NCBI RefSeq assembly: GCF_016863495.1
Contig: NZ_BOOZ01000004.1
Coordinates: forward strand, 124,001-188,000
Reading direction: 5' to 3'
Length of the DNA: 64,000 nt
Source of the DNA: Micromonospora andamanensis
GTDB taxonomy: Bacteria > Actinomycetota > Actinomycetes > Mycobacteriales > Micromonosporaceae
Below are positions 15,975-24,477 of this stretch, piece after piece. How positions within the stretch are numbered: position 1 is the first letter of the stretch; every line of letters begins with the position of its first letter. Position numbers and translations under genes: made by a program. A model generated the notes under the pieces. The model did not search any database. It saw only the letters and a program-made list of their open reading frames with translations, and was not told the DNA's origin.

Positions 15975-16738
15975 GTGAGCAGTACACCGCCGACGAGATG
16001 ATGACGGTGGCGGCGGCCCGGCAACTGCGTGCCGGCACCGCCTGCTTCGTCGGGATCGGACTGCCCAGCACCGCCGCGAACCTGGCCCGCGCCACCCACG
16101 CCCCCGGTCTGGTGCTGATCTACGAGTCCGGCTGTCTCGGTGCCAAGCCCGACCGGCTGCCGCTGTCCATCGGTGACGGCGTGCTCGCCGACACCGCCGA
16201 CGCGGTGATCTCGGTACCCGAGGTGTTCAACTACTGGCTGCAACCCGGCCGCATCGACGTCGGCTTCCTCGGCGCCGCGCAGCTCGACAGGTACGGCAAC
16301 ATCAACACGACGGTCATCGGCGGCGAATACACCGATCCGAAGGTGCGTCTGCCGGGTGCCGGTGGCGCTCCCGAGATCGCCGCCTCCTGCGGTGAGGTGG
16401 TGGTGATCGTCCGGCAGAGCCGGCGCACCTTTACCGAACGCGTCGACTTCGTCACCTCGGTCGGCTACGGCGGCGGCCCCGGCGACCGGGCCCGGCTCGG
16501 GCTGCGCGGCGGTGGACCCCGCACCGTCATCACCGACCTGGGCGTCCTGGAGGCCGACCCGGACAGCTGCGAACTCACCCTCACCCGACTGCACCCGGGC
16601 GTCACCGTCGAGCGGGTCCGTGAGGCCACCGGGTGGCCCCTCGCCGTCGCCGACGAGTTGAGCACCGGTGAGCCGCCCACCGCCGAGGAACTCGCCGTGC
16701 TGCGCGCCCTCGAAGCGACGATGCGGACGGCGGCGTGA
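15971..16738 (+). CDS. pcaJ: 3-oxoadipate CoA-transferase subunit B
   Basis: A 255-residue beta-type subunit partnering PcaI. The active-site Glu that forms the glutamyl-CoA thioester is expected in LIYESGCLGAKP near residue 48. VGIGLPSTAANLAR and the GRIDVGFLGAAQLDRYGNINT segment are characteristic of the family. The start is GTG at 15971, overlapping the pcaI stop. The next gene, pcaH, begins 106 bases later, the largest gap inside the operon. Confidence 0.9.
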   Translation: MSEQYTADEMMTVAAARQLRAGTACFVGIGLPSTAANLARATHAPGLVLIYESGCLGAKPDRLPLSIGDGVLADTADAVISVPEVFNYWLQPGRIDVGFLGAAQLDRYGNINTTVIGGEYTDPKVRLPGAGGAPEIAASCGEVVVIVRQSRRTFTERVDFVTSVGYGGGPGDRARLGLRGGGPRTVITDLGVLEADPDSCELTLTRLHPGVTVERVREATGWPLAVADELSTGEPPTAEELAVLRALEATMRTAA

Positions 16739-16844
16739 GCGGGCGGCCCCGGATCGGACCACCGGACGGCGCGATCGCCCCCGGGCACCCACGCGACGCC
16801 GCCGGGTCGCGGATACTCGGACCGACTGATGGGGAGGAGCGGCA

Positions 16845-17585
16845 GTGAGCCAGGACGCCGACCGGAAACTGATCCTGCCGAGCTATCGGCGCGACGATGT
16901 CGACGCCCACCCGCCGCTGCTCAGCCCCGGCTACCGGTCGACGGTGACCCGGGCACCGCAGCAGCCGCTGACCTACCTGCCGCAACGGCTCACCGAGGTG
17001 ACCGGCCCGTTGCTCGGCGAGGGCCGCCTCGGCGAGCTGGACCACGACCTGACCCGCCAGCACGACGGTGAACCCCTCGGGCAGCGGATCATCGTGCACG
17101 GCCGGGTCTTCGACGGCGACGGCCGCGTCGTGCCGCACACCCTTGTCGAGATCTGGCAGGCCAATGCCGCCGGCCGCTACCGGCACGCGGCGGACACCTG
17201 GCCGGCGCCGCTGGACCCGAACTTCACGGGCGTCGGGCGGGCCCTGACCGACGCCGACGGGCGCTACCACTTCGTCACCGTGCAACCCGGCGCCTACCCG
17301 TGGCGCAACCACGACAATGCCTGGCGGCCCGCCCACATCCACTTCTCCCTCTTCGGGCGGGCGTTCACCCAGCGGCTGGTGACCCAGATGTACTTCCCGG
17401 GCGACCCGCTGTTCTTCCAGGATCCGATCTTCAACTCGGTCCGCGACGAGCGGGCCCGGCAGCGGATGGTGGCCCGCTACGACCACGCCGCCACCCGCCC
17501 CGAGTGGGCGCTGGCCTACGAGTTCGACATCGTGCTGCGGGGCCGGGAGGCCACCGTGTTCGAGGACGAGGACGACGATGAGTGA
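16845..17585 (+). CDS. pcaH: Protocatechuate 3,4-dioxygenase beta subunit
   Basis: A 246-residue subunit bearing the non-haem Fe(III) of protocatechuate 3,4-dioxygenase, which opens the ring to 3-carboxy-cis,cis-muconate. The four iron ligands are visible as Y112, Y151, H164 and H166. Their spacings (39, 13 and 2) are the same as Tyr408, Tyr447, His460 and His462 in the Pseudomonas enzyme. The start is GTG at 16845, with GGGGAGG upstream. The C-terminus is acidic (FEDEDDDE) and overlaps the pcaG start. Confidence 0.95.
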   Translation: MSQDADRKLILPSYRRDDVDAHPPLLSPGYRSTVTRAPQQPLTYLPQRLTEVTGPLLGEGRLGELDHDLTRQHDGEPLGQRIIVHGRVFDGDGRVVPHTLVEIWQANAAGRYRHAADTWPAPLDPNFTGVGRALTDADGRYHFVTVQPGAYPWRNHDNAWRPAHIHFSLFGRAFTQRLVTQMYFPGDPLFFQDPIFNSVRDERARQRMVARYDHAATRPEWALAYEFDIVLRGREATVFEDEDDDE

Positions 17586-18147
17586 GTCGTTGGGCGTCAC
17601 GCCCGCCCAGACCGTCGGGCCGTACCTGCACATCGGTCTGCGCTGGCCGGACGGGGCGTACGTGGTTCCGGAGGGCACACCGGGGGCGTTCTGGCTGCGC
17701 GGCCGGATCGTCGACGGCACCGGCGCCGCAGTTGTCGACGCGATGGTGGAGAGCTGGCAGGCCGATCCCGACGGTCGCTTCGACCACCCCGACGATCCGC
17801 GTGGCGCCCGGCCACCGGCGGTCGCCGGCTTCCGGGGCTTCGGCCGGGCCGAGACCGACAGCGACGGTCGGTACGCGCTGCACACGGTCATGCCGGGGCC
17901 GCTGCCCACCTTCGACGGCGACACCGAGGCACCGCACCTGACCCTGTCGGTGTTCGGGCGGGGGCTGCTGCACCGCCTCGTCACCCGGGTCTACTTTCCT
18001 GGCGAGGCGGCCAACGCCACCGACCCGGTGCTGCGTACCGTCGACCCGGCACGTCGTGACACGCTGCTGGCCCGACCGGCTGCGGACGGGTTCCAGTTCG
18101 ACATCCGTCTTCAGGGAGACCATGAGACAGTCTTCTTCGCCGTCTGA
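17578..18147 (+). CDS. pcaG: Protocatechuate 3,4-dioxygenase alpha subunit
   Basis: A 189-residue alpha subunit that shares the intradiol dioxygenase fold with PcaH but lacks the full set of iron ligands, as usual. Its N-terminus, LGVTPAQTVGPYLHIGL, is typical of PcaG. It overlaps pcaH by eight bases and pcaB by 26, so expression should be stoichiometric with PcaH. Confidence 0.94.
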   Translation: MSESLGVTPAQTVGPYLHIGLRWPDGAYVVPEGTPGAFWLRGRIVDGTGAAVVDAMVESWQADPDGRFDHPDDPRGARPPAVAGFRGFGRAETDSDGRYALHTVMPGPLPTFDGDTEAPHLTLSVFGRGLLHRLVTRVYFPGEAANATDPVLRTVDPARRDTLLARPAADGFQFDIRLQGDHETVFFAV

Positions 18148-19504
18148 GGCACTGCTGCGCGGGCTCTCCGGCACCCCTGACGTCGACGCCGAGCTCAGCG
18201 ACCACGCCCTGCTGCGGGCGCTGCTGGACGTCGAGGCCGCCCTCGCGCGGGCCGGCGCGGACACGGGCCTGCTGCCGGCGTCGGCCGCCGAGGAGATCGC
18301 CCGGCAGTGCCGCGCCGAACGGTACGACCCGGCTGCGCTCGGTGTCGCGGCCGAGGCGGCCGGCAACCCCGTCGTCCCGCTGGTGCGGGAGCTGACAGCG
18401 GCTGTCGACGAGTCGGCCCGGCCCTGGGTGCACCACGGCGCGACCAGCCAGGACGTGCTCGACAGCGCGCTGTCGCTGGTGGCGGTCCGCGCTGCCGGGC
18501 CGCTGCTGCGGCACCTCGCCGACGCCGCCGAGGCCGCTGCCCGGCTGGCCCGTACCCACCGCGACACTGTGATGACCGCGCGCACCCTCGGTCAGCAGGC
18601 CGCACCCACCACCTTCGGGCTCAAGGCGGCCGGCTGGCTGGTCGGCCTGGTCGAGGCACGGACCCGGCTGGACCAGGTACGCGCCGGCCTGCCCGCGCAG
18701 CTCGGCGGGGCGGTCGGCACCCTCGCCACGTACGGCACGGCCGGGCCGGTGATCGTCGAACGGTTCGCCGCGCACCTGGGGCTGGCGGCGAGCCCGCTGC
18801 CCTGGCACACCCGCCGGCAGCCCCTGCTCGACCTGGCCTCGGCCCTCGGCGGGCTGCTCGCCGCCACCGGCAAGATCGCCCTCGACGTCGGTCTGCTCGC
18901 GCAGACCGAGGTTGGCGAGGTGGCCGAGGCGGGGGAGGGGCGCGGCGGCTCCTCGGCGATGCCGCACAAGCGCAACCCGGTGGACTCGGTGCTCGTCACC
19001 GCCGCGGCCCGGCGCGGCCCGGGGCTGGTCGGCACGCTGTTCGCCGCCGCCGCGCAGGAACACGAGCGGGCCGCCGGTGGCTGGCACGCCGAGTGGGAAC
19101 CGCTGCTCGACCTGGTGCACCTCGCCGGTGGGGCCGCCGCCCGTACCGCCCGGATGCTGGCCGGCCTCGACGTGCGTCCGCAGCGGATGCGGGCCAACCT
19201 GGACGCCACCGGCGGCCTGCTGCTCGCCGAGGCGGTCGCCGCCCGGCTGGCACCGGCCCTGGGCCGCGCCGCCGCCCACGACCTGGTGCGCCGCGCCGCC
19301 GGCCGGCCCGACTTCCGGGCGGCGCTGCTGGCCGAGGCGGATCTGCGCGCCCACCTGTCGGAACCGGACGTCGACGCCGCCCTCGACCCGGCCGGCTGGC
19401 TCGGCAGCGCCGGGCACCTCGTCGACCGCGCCCTCGACCTGCACCGCCAAGCAACGCGCAGTCCCGCCACCTCCGCTAAGCCGCACCGTGAGGTCCAGCC
19501 GTGA
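18122..19504 (+). CDS. pcaB: 3-carboxy-cis,cis-muconate cycloisomerase
   Basis: A 460-residue member of the fumarase/aspartase superfamily that lactonises 3-carboxymuconate to 4-carboxymuconolactone. The superfamily signature GGSSAMPHKRNPV is near residue 280, with the first catalytic region at HHGATSQDVLDSALSL near residue 105. The ATG at 18122 was chosen because GGGAGACC lies just upstream and family similarity begins there (LLRGLSGTPDVDAELSD). It overlaps pcaG and shares GTGA with pcaD. Confidence 0.93.
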   Translation: MRQSSSPSEALLRGLSGTPDVDAELSDHALLRALLDVEAALARAGADTGLLPASAAEEIARQCRAERYDPAALGVAAEAAGNPVVPLVRELTAAVDESARPWVHHGATSQDVLDSALSLVAVRAAGPLLRHLADAAEAAARLARTHRDTVMTARTLGQQAAPTTFGLKAAGWLVGLVEARTRLDQVRAGLPAQLGGAVGTLATYGTAGPVIVERFAAHLGLAASPLPWHTRRQPLLDLASALGGLLAATGKIALDVGLLAQTEVGEVAEAGEGRGGSSAMPHKRNPVDSVLVTAAARRGPGLVGTLFAAAAQEHERAAGGWHAEWEPLLDLVHLAGGAAARTARMLAGLDVRPQRMRANLDATGGLLLAEAVAARLAPALGRAAAHDLVRRAAGRPDFRAALLAEADLRAHLSEPDVDAALDPAGWLGSAGHLVDRALDLHRQATRSPATSAKPHREVQP

Positions 19505-20283
19505 CCCGGGGGCTGAACGCCGTGGTGGACGGCCCGGCGGACGCACCGGCGCTGCTGCTCGGCAGTTCCCTGGGCACCACCGGCGCGATGTGGCAGCCGC
19601 AGGTGGCGGCGCTGGCGACGCGCTACCGCGTGATCCGGTACGACCATCTCGGTCACGGTGGTTCGGCGGTGCCGGCCGGGCCGTACACCATCGACCTGCT
19701 CGGCCGGAAGGTGCTGCGCCTGCTGGACGACCTCGGGGTCGCCCGCGTCCACTACGCCGGGCTCTCCCTCGGCGGGATGGTCGGCATGTGGCTGGCCGCG
19801 CACGCCCCCGAGCGGATCGACCGGCTCGCCCTGCTGTGCACCTCCGCGTCGCTCGGGCCGGCGGACGGCTGGCGGGCCCGAGCCGCCACCGTGCGGGCCG
19901 GTCGGCTGGACAGCATCGCCGACGCGATAGTCGAACGCTGGTTCACCCCCGCCTTCGCCGCGTCCCGTCCGGACACCGTGGCCGCCTACCGGGACCTGCT
20001 GGTCAGCACCCCCGCCGTCGGGTACGCCGGCTGCTGTGAGGCGATCGCCGCGATGGACCTGCGGCCGGACCTGGCCGCCGTGCGTGCCCCGACGCTCGTG
20101 ATCGGCGCCGCCGACGATCCGGCGATCCCGCCGGAGCAGGCGGCGGCCATCACCGAGCGGATCCGGGCGGCCCGCCTGGTGGTGCTCGACGGCGCGGCGC
20201 ACCTGGCCAACGTCGAGCAGCCCGAGGCCGTCACCCGGCTGCTCGTGGACCACCTCGACCCGGAAGGCGCGGTGCGGAGATGA
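19501..20283 (+). CDS. pcaD: 3-oxoadipate enol-lactonase
   Basis: A 260-residue alpha/beta hydrolase converting beta-ketoadipate enol-lactone to beta-ketoadipate. The nucleophile is S89 in GLSLGG. The acid is expected near IGAADDPAIPPEQA and the His in DGAAHLANVEQPEAV. The start is GTG at 19501, overlapping the pcaB stop. It is followed by a separate pcaC with an ATGA overlap. In many actinobacteria these two activities are fused as PcaL; here the PcaD product ends in its own stop. Confidence 0.92.
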   Translation: MTRGLNAVVDGPADAPALLLGSSLGTTGAMWQPQVAALATRYRVIRYDHLGHGGSAVPAGPYTIDLLGRKVLRLLDDLGVARVHYAGLSLGGMVGMWLAAHAPERIDRLALLCTSASLGPADGWRARAATVRAGRLDSIADAIVERWFTPAFAASRPDTVAAYRDLLVSTPAVGYAGCCEAIAAMDLRPDLAAVRAPTLVIGAADDPAIPPEQAAAITERIRAARLVVLDGAAHLANVEQPEAVTRLLVDHLDPEGAVRR

Positions 20284-20660
20284 CCGACGAGCAGCGGTAC
20301 GAGGCCGGGATGGCGGTCCGCCGGCAGGTGCTCGGTGACGCTCACGTCGACCGGGCCGTCGCCGGCACCGACGAGTTCACCACCGACTTCCAGGACCTGA
20401 TCACCCGCTACGCGTGGGGTGAGATCTGGACCCGGGACGGGCTGGACCGGCGTACCCGCAGCTGCGTCACCCTCGCCGTGCTGGCCACGTTGCACCACGA
20501 CGAGGAGCTGGCCATGCACGTACGCGCCGCCCTGCGCAACGGCCTCACCCCCGACGAGGTGGGGGAGGTGCTGCTCCAGGTGGCCGTCTACGCTGGCGTA
20601 CCGGCGGCGAACCGGGCGTTCAAGGTGGCCCAGGAGACTCTGCGACAGGAGGCCCAGTGA
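20280..20660 (+). CDS. pcaC: 4-carboxymuconolactone decarboxylase
   Basis: A 126-residue all-helical CMD-family enzyme that decarboxylates 4-carboxymuconolactone to the enol-lactone. The motif RTRSCVTLAVLATLHHDEELAMHVRAAL carries the conserved Cys and His residues of the family. The length equals free-standing PcaC. It overlaps pcaD (ATGA) and pcaR (GTGA). Confidence 0.93.
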   Translation: MTDEQRYEAGMAVRRQVLGDAHVDRAVAGTDEFTTDFQDLITRYAWGEIWTRDGLDRRTRSCVTLAVLATLHHDEELAMHVRAALRNGLTPDEVGEVLLQVAVYAGVPAANRAFKVAQETLRQEAQ

Positions 20661-21445
20661 CCGACGAGGCGACGGCCCGCTCCGGCGAGTTCGTCCAGTC
20701 GTTGGAACGCGGGCTCGCCGTGATCCGGGCCTTCGACGCCGAACATGCGCAGCTCACCCTCAGCGAGGTGGCCCGTAGCACCGGGCTGACCCGGGCCGCC
20801 GCGCGCCGCTTCCTGCTCACCCTCGTCGACCTCGGCTACGTACGCACCGACGGGCGGTTGTTCGCGCTGCGTCCGCGCATCCTCGATCTCGGCTACGCCT
20901 ACCTGTCCAGCCTGAGCCTGCCCGAGGTGGCCCGGCCGCACATGGAGGCCCTTGTCGCGCAGGTGCACGAGTCCTGCTCCATGTCGGTCCTCGACGGCGA
21001 CGAGGTCGTCTACGTGGCCCGGGTGCCCACCAAACGCATCATGACGGTGGGGATCAGCGTCGGCACCCGGTTCCCGGCGTACGCGACGTCGATGGGCCGG
21101 GTGCTGCTGGCCGCGCAGCCGGCCGGGTGGCTGGACGACTACCTCGCCACGGCGAAGTTACGACCACTGACCCGGCGCACCGTGACCGACCCGGCCAAAC
21201 TGCGCGCCACCCTGACGAAGATCGCCACCCAGGGGTACGCCCTCGTCGACCAGGAGCTGGAGGAGGGGCTGCGGTCACTTGCCGCGCCGATCCACGGCGA
21301 CAACGGCTCGGTGGTGGCCGCGGTGAACGTCTCCGCCCACGCCAGTCGCGGCTCGTTCGAGATGATCCGCAGGGAGTTGCTGCCGCCGTTGCTGGCCACC
21401 GCGAAGCGCATCGAGGAGGACCTGGGCGCCGGTCCCGGCCGCTGA
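20657..21445 (+). CDS. pcaR: IclR family regulator of the pca operon
   Basis: A 262-residue IclR protein. The helix-turn-helix is at about residues 10-70 (QSLERGLAVIRAFD, TLSEVARSTGLTRAAARRFLLTL). The effector domain carries ESCSMSVLDGDEVVYVARVPTKRIM and YATSMGRVLLAA, features of the PcaR/PcaU/PobR branch. It is the last gene of the pca operon, starting with GTG that overlaps pcaC. It probably binds the GTTCG-N5-CGAAC sites between pcaI and the aldehyde dehydrogenase and senses protocatechuate or beta-ketoadipate; the ligand is inferred. Confidence 0.88.
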   Translation: MTDEATARSGEFVQSLERGLAVIRAFDAEHAQLTLSEVARSTGLTRAAARRFLLTLVDLGYVRTDGRLFALRPRILDLGYAYLSSLSLPEVARPHMEALVAQVHESCSMSVLDGDEVVYVARVPTKRIMTVGISVGTRFPAYATSMGRVLLAAQPAGWLDDYLATAKLRPLTRRTVTDPAKLRATLTKIATQGYALVDQELEEGLRSLAAPIHGDNGSVVAAVNVSAHASRGSFEMIRRELLPPLLATAKRIEEDLGAGPGR

Positions 21446-21534
21446 GCCCGGTCACGTCGCGGGCCCTGCGCGAATCGGCCGCGGGGTGGCCCGTCGGCGT
21501 ACCACCATGTGGGGGGCGACGAAACGGGGGCTGG

Positions 21535-23109
21535 GTGCGCGAGCTGCTGCTGGTCATCACGCTTGGTGCCGTCGTGCTGGTCGGCACCACGATCGGTGGC
21601 CGGTACCGGGTCGCGCCACCGGTGCTGCTCATCTGCCTGGGCGCGCTGGTAGCGCTGCTGCCCCCGTTCTCGCACGTGGTCCTCGCGCCCGAGGTGGTGC
21701 TGGTGCTGTTCCTGCCGGCGATCCTCTACCGGGAGAGCATCGCCATCAGCCTGCGCGAGATCAGGGCGAACATCGTGGTCATCGCGCTGCTGGCGGTCGG
21801 TCTGGTCGGTGTCACGATGGTGGCGGTGTCGCTTGTCGTGCAGCGGTTAGGCGTCGACCCTGCGGTGGCGTGGGTGCTCGGCGCGGTGCTCGCCCCGACC
21901 GACGCGGCGGCGGTGGCCGGCCTGGCCAAGCGGATGCCCCGCCGCCTGCTGACCACCCTGCGGGCGGAGAGCCTGGTCAACGACGGCACCGCCCTGGTGC
22001 TGTTCGCCATCGCGCTGGGCCTGCTCGGCGGCGGTGCCGCACCTGACGCCTTCGAACTCGTCGAACGGGTCGGGCTGTCCTTCCTCGGTGGCATCGCGGC
22101 CGGCATGGTGGTCGGCACGGTGGCGATCCTGATCCGCAAGCGCATCGACGATCCGCTGCGGGAGGGTGCGCTGAGTGTGCTCACCCCGTTCACCGCCTTC
22201 TTCCTCGCCGACAGCATCCACGAGAGCGGAGTGCTCGCGGTGGTGGTCGCCGGCCTGATGCTCTCCTACGCCAGTCCGCGCGTGATCCGGGCCCGATCCC
22301 GGGTGCTTGCGCTGTCGTTCTGGGACCTGACCACCTTCCTCATCAACGGGGGACTCTTCGTGCTGGTGGGCATGCAGGTCCCCCGGGCGGTACGGAACGT
22401 CACGAGCGTCTCGCTGGGCCGGGCCGTGGTGATCGCGCTTGTGATGGCCGTGGTGCTGGTGGTGGTCCGGATGCTCTGGCTGCACCTGATCGCCATCGTG
22501 GCGCGGCTGGTGGACAGGCGCGCGTCCCAGCTCGAACGCCGGGTCAACTGGCGGGTGCGTACGGTCGCCGGCTGGGCCGGTTTCCGGGGGGCGGTCTCCC
22601 TGGCCGCGGCGCTCGCCGTGCCGTTGACCGCGCAGGACGGCAGCCCGGTGCCGGAACGAGACCTGATCATCTTCGGGGTCGTCACGGTGATCCTGACGAC
22701 AATGCTCGTGCAGGGCACCACCCTGCCGTTCCTGATGACGTGGGCCGGGCTCAGCGGTGACCCGGAACGGGTCGAGGAGTCACGGCGGGCCCAGGAGGCC
22801 GCCACCCGGGCCACGCTCGACGCGATGCCCGACCTCGCCGACCGGGTTGGTGCCAGGACGGAGAGCATGGAACGGCTCCGCGAGGAGTACGCGGGCCACC
22901 TCAGCGCGGTACGGTCCGCGCCGGAGGACGACTCCACGGCCACCCGGGAGGCCGAACGCCAGCTGCGGCTGGCGGCCCTGGAACACAAGCGACGTGAGAT
23001 CACCCGGATGCGCGATCGGCGGGAGATCGACGACACCGTGTTGCAGGAGTTGCAGGCCCGGCTGGACGTCGAGGAGATCCGCCTGCTGGGCCCGATGTCC
23101 TCCGAGTGA
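21535..23109 (+). CDS. CPA1-family Na+/H+ antiporter
   Basis: A 524-residue membrane protein with about a dozen hydrophobic segments over residues 1-410. The ion-binding region reads LAPTDAAAVAGLAKR, with ESLVNDGTALVLF further on, diagnostic of bacterial CPA1 exchangers. A cytoplasmic tail of about 110 residues is charged and coiled-coil-like (REEYAGHLSAVRS, ALEHKRREITRMRDRREID). The GTG at 21535 fits the first membrane segment; the open frame extends upstream without hydrophobic or family character. It is probably involved in pH and sodium homeostasis. Confidence 0.88.
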   Translation: MRELLLVITLGAVVLVGTTIGGRYRVAPPVLLICLGALVALLPPFSHVVLAPEVVLVLFLPAILYRESIAISLREIRANIVVIALLAVGLVGVTMVAVSLVVQRLGVDPAVAWVLGAVLAPTDAAAVAGLAKRMPRRLLTTLRAESLVNDGTALVLFAIALGLLGGGAAPDAFELVERVGLSFLGGIAAGMVVGTVAILIRKRIDDPLREGALSVLTPFTAFFLADSIHESGVLAVVVAGLMLSYASPRVIRARSRVLALSFWDLTTFLINGGLFVLVGMQVPRAVRNVTSVSLGRAVVIALVMAVVLVVVRMLWLHLIAIVARLVDRRASQLERRVNWRVRTVAGWAGFRGAVSLAAALAVPLTAQDGSPVPERDLIIFGVVTVILTTMLVQGTTLPFLMTWAGLSGDPERVEESRRAQEAATRATLDAMPDLADRVGARTESMERLREEYAGHLSAVRSAPEDDSTATREAERQLRLAALEHKRREITRMRDRREIDDTVLQELQARLDVEEIRLLGPMSSE

Positions 23110-23145
23110 CACCTGGCCGGGCCGCGGGCTGGCCGACGGGTCCGC

Positions 23146-24393
23146 TCATCCGGCCGGTGCGCCGCCGGCCGGAAGGGCGAGCGCGACAGTGAGATCGAGC
23201 AGACTGCGCGGATCGGTGAGGCGGTCACCGTAGAGTTGGCGTAGCTGACCCATCCGGTACCGCACGGTCTGCGGGTGGACGAACAGGTCAGCGGCGACGT
23301 CGTCGCGCCGCCCCTGATGCAGCAGCCAGGAACGCAGCGTCTCGGTGAGCCGCTCGGCGGTGGCGGCGGGCAGCTCGGCGAGGGGTTGCAGGACCCGTGC
23401 GCGGAGGTCGGCGAGCGCCTCGACGTCGGCGCTGAGCAGCAGCTCGGCCAGGTGATGTTCGGTGTCCAGGGGTTCGCCGTCGGTGGGCTGGGCGATACCC
23501 AGCGCGACCACCCGGACCACCCGCCGGTACGAGGAACTGACCCGGGCCCACGGACGGGCGGGCCCCAGCACCGCCCGGCGACCGTGCAGCACCCGGATGA
23601 GCTGTCGACGACGGTCGCCGTGCATGTCGGGTACGAGCAGCACCGCGGTCTCCTCACCGGGCTCACCGACGGGCAGCTCCTCGCTGCCCTCCAGGGTGTG
23701 TTCGCCCAGCAGGGCGAGCGCCCCGCGCAGCTTCGCCTGCGGCAGCAGCGCCACGGTGAGGGTCTGTGGCACCGGCCAGTCGGCCCGCTCGGCGCTGCGC
23801 AGCAGCACGTCCTCCGCCTCCCCGGCGAGCAACTGCTGGGTGAGCCGTTCCAGGTTCCGCCGTCGGGCCCGGCCCACGCTCGCCAACTCGTCGGCGTGCC
23901 CGGCGACACTGGCGGCGGACAGCTCGTCGATGTAGGCGAACATCAGCTCGGCGAACTCGGCGACCGTGGCGGCGGGCAGGCCGGTCGCCACGGTGGCGGC
24001 GGCCAGTTCCCGCCAGGAGACCCGGGCACCCACCCGGTACGCGGCCAGCAGCGCGTCCACGCTGCGGCCCGACCGGGCCTCGCCGCTGCCCAGGGCGTAC
24101 GCGGCCTCCAGCGCCGGCACCAGCGGGGTGCTCGGGTCGTTGACCTGCGTACGGTCGGCGGTCTGGGACTGTTCGAGCAGTTGCAGGAAGGTGCCCAACG
24201 CGATCTGCACCGCGTTCTCTATCTTGTCCCGCATCTGTCCGGTCAGGGTGCCGCCATAGCTGGGCACCTCGGCCGTGATCGCGGTGACGGTCTGACCGGC
24301 CACCAGCGGCAGCCGGTCGCGCAGTTCACGGGCCACCCGCTGGTCCAGTTCGATGCGGGCCGCCCGATTGGTCGTTCCGGATGGTTCCGCCAC
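23146..24393 (-). CDS. PucR/CdaR family transcriptional regulator
   Basis: A 415-residue regulator. The N-terminal half is helical, the central part resembles the GGDEF-like domain of PucR proteins (LTVALLPQAKLRGALALLGEH), and the C-terminal helix-turn-helix reads WLLHQGRRDDVAADLFVHPQTVRYRMGQLRQLYG. The GTG at 24393 was chosen because the open frame beyond it is a shadow of the divergent reductase gene. It is divergent from the reductase/desaturase pair with 84 bases between, so it probably controls that pair. The effector could be a fatty acid or acyl-CoA, but the sequence does not show it. Confidence 0.85.
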   Translation of the reverse strand: MAEPSGTTNRAARIELDQRVARELRDRLPLVAGQTVTAITAEVPSYGGTLTGQMRDKIENAVQIALGTFLQLLEQSQTADRTQVNDPSTPLVPALEAAYALGSGEARSGRSVDALLAAYRVGARVSWRELAAATVATGLPAATVAEFAELMFAYIDELSAASVAGHADELASVGRARRRNLERLTQQLLAGEAEDVLLRSAERADWPVPQTLTVALLPQAKLRGALALLGEHTLEGSEELPVGEPGEETAVLLVPDMHGDRRRQLIRVLHGRRAVLGPARPWARVSSSYRRVVRVVALGIAQPTDGEPLDTEHHLAELLLSADVEALADLRARVLQPLAELPAATAERLTETLRSWLLHQGRRDDVAADLFVHPQTVRYRMGQLRQLYGDRLTDPRSLLDLTVALALPAGGAPAG

Positions 24394-24477
24394 GGTTGTT
24401 CGCTCCGCACAAAAGGGGTGGATCGCTTTACCTTCGCAGACCAAGAGTTTATGCCAGCGGGCCGCGACCATCGTCGT

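Noticed and set aside
21127..21534. N-terminal extension of the Na+/H+ antiporter frame
   Set aside because: It overlaps pcaR in another frame, has no hydrophobic segments, and the first membrane helix begins right after the GTG at 21535.
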